The translations under genes and the position numbers were made by a program. This document shows, in pieces, positions 63,186-64,000 of a DNA stretch of 64,000 bases. Under the pieces are notes generated by a model, which made no database searches, had not been told where the DNA came from, and worked only from the letters and a program-made list of their open reading frames with translations. Source of the stretch: Neisseria subflava (GTDB lineage Bacteria; Pseudomonadota; Gammaproteobacteria; Burkholderiales; Neisseriaceae); contig NZ_CP073117.1 of NCBI RefSeq assembly GCF_024205745.1, positions 1,364,001 through 1,428,000 on the forward strand. The letters are read 5' to 3'. Numbering within the stretch: the first letter of the stretch is position 1; each line of letters opens with the position of its first letter.

Positions 63186-64000
63186 ATGATGAGCGAACAG
63201 CAAGAATTGTTTTGTTATAAACAGATGCCGGTGTGGACGGCGGACGAGATTCCCGAAGCCTTGTTGTCCAAACACAATACCGCCGCCGGTACTTGGGGCT
63301 GCCTCAATGTCCTCCAAGGCCGTCTGAACTTCAATGAAGTGGACGAAGCAGGCAATATTACGGCCACGCACGAGCTGACGCCTGAAAGCGATGATTGGAT
63401 TATCCATCCGCAAGCATGGCACTTTATCGCGCCGCAAACGCAAGACACGGAAATTCAACTGTCGTTTTACTGCGAGGCGGCGGACTATTTCAATAAGAAA
63501 TACGGCATGAGCGCGACACATTCGGCCGTCCGCGCCGCCGAAGGCATCGTACCCGTCGGTAAGGTTTTGGATATGGGCTGCGGTCAGGGCCGCAATGCGC
63601 TGTATCTGGGTTTGAAAGGTTTTGACGTTACCGCTGTCGATAATAATCCCCATGCGGTTCAAAACGTGGAAGAGCTGGCGCGTATTGAAGAATTGAATGT
63701 CCGCGCGTTTGAATACGACCTCAACGCCGCCAATATTCAGGAAAACTTCGATTATATGGTGGCAACCGTGGTGTTTATGTTCTTGATGCCGCGTTACGTT
63801 CCTGACGTGATTGCCAACATGAAGGAACACACCAACCCCGGAGGCTACAACCTGATCGTTTCTGCGATGGATACGGAAGATTTCCCTTGTCCGATGCCGT
63901 TCCCGTTCAAGTTTGGAGAGGGTGAACTGCGCGAATACTATAAAGATTGGGAATTGGTGGAATACAAGGAAGAGCTGGGCTCGATGCACGCAAAAGACGA
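63186..64000 (+). CDS. tehB: TehB-type SAM-dependent methyltransferase, 3' end outside window
   Basis: The reading frame is open to the window end (about 271 residues visible). The N-terminal 95 residues are the DUF1971/TehA-associated domain (KQMPVWTADEIPEALLSKHN), and the rest is a class I methyltransferase with VLDMGCGQGRNALYLGLKGF as motif I. This two-domain form is typical of TehB in Haemophilus and Neisseria, which methylates tellurite and, in Haemophilus, helps resist oxidative stress and take up haem. Start at 63186 (or the next codon) follows AAAGGAAAC. Partial only because the window ends. Confidence 0.92.
   Translation, partial: MMSEQQELFCYKQMPVWTADEIPEALLSKHNTAAGTWGCLNVLQGRLNFNEVDEAGNITATHELTPESDDWIIHPQAWHFIAPQTQDTEIQLSFYCEAADYFNKKYGMSATHSAVRAAEGIVPVGKVLDMGCGQGRNALYLGLKGFDVTAVDNNPHAVQNVEELARIEELNVRAFEYDLNAANIQENFDYMVATVVFMFLMPRYVPDVIANMKEHTNPGGYNLIVSAMDTEDFPCPMPFPFKFGEGELREYYKDWELVEYKEELGSMHAKD

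Overview
The window is chromosomal DNA of a Neisseria species. The DNA uptake sequence (DUS) core GCCGTCTGAA and its complement occur dozens of times, and the gene content (gltA-sucAB-lpd-sucCD, the zinc receptor ZnuD, lptFG, the rimP-nusA-infB operon, yajC-secDF) reads like a neisserial core genome. Most copies have the form AGGCCGTCTGAA (AG-DUS) rather than the ATGCCGTCTGAA of meningococci and gonococci. That points to a commensal of the subflava/flavescens/sicca/elongata kind, but the species cannot be fixed from this window.

Layout. 1-9.4 kb: TCA-cycle block on the plus strand, made up of citrate synthase (5' end missing), 2-oxoglutarate dehydrogenase E1/E2/E3, a small membrane protein and succinyl-CoA synthetase. 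9.5-15.7 kb: a minus-strand accessory operon with an MmeI-like DNA methyltransferase, a DEAD/DEAH helicase and a GIY-YIG nuclease; this is the best candidate here for a little-described defence system. 16-18.2 kb: a DUF883/YqjE/YqjK-type envelope trio and phosphatidylserine decarboxylase. 18.3-22.8 kb: Zur-type zinc receptor gene znuD (frameshifted in its signal peptide), a periplasmic cupin and PepA. 23-31.2 kb: lptF-lptG, a glycosyltransferase, HflX, a 41-residue membrane peptide, a CcoI/FixI-type copper ATPase and HolC. 31.3-34 kb: small membrane proteins, including a tandem zinc-ribbon pair, and a lipoprotein. 34-45.5 kb: aspartokinase, RNase PH, a YicC-family protein, a BASS transporter, a broken yqhA, a TauE/SafE permease, RF3, a flavin oxidoreductase, a butanediol-type dehydrogenase and a deacetylase-like protein. 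45.7-50.7 kb: yajC-secD-secF, a PfkB sugar kinase and a nitroreductase. 50.8-53.5 kb: a large RTX repeat protein. 53.9-64 kb: infB-nusA-rimP, serC, an LD-carboxypeptidase lipoprotein, an HIT protein, rnhA, a PH-domain protein and tehB (3' end missing).

Regulation and genome style. Nearly every gene boundary carries a pair of inverted DUS that can act as an intrinsic terminator. Two such pairs lie between divergent genes, where they cannot terminate either neighbour. Sites that stand out are a perfect Zur box over the znuD -10 element, a 24-bp palindrome with a U7 tract in the rimP leader (possible attenuator), and palindromes within the serC and BASS promoters. Three single-base deletions (one in znuD, two in yqhA) break otherwise intact genes. 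They may be real mutations or sequencing errors.
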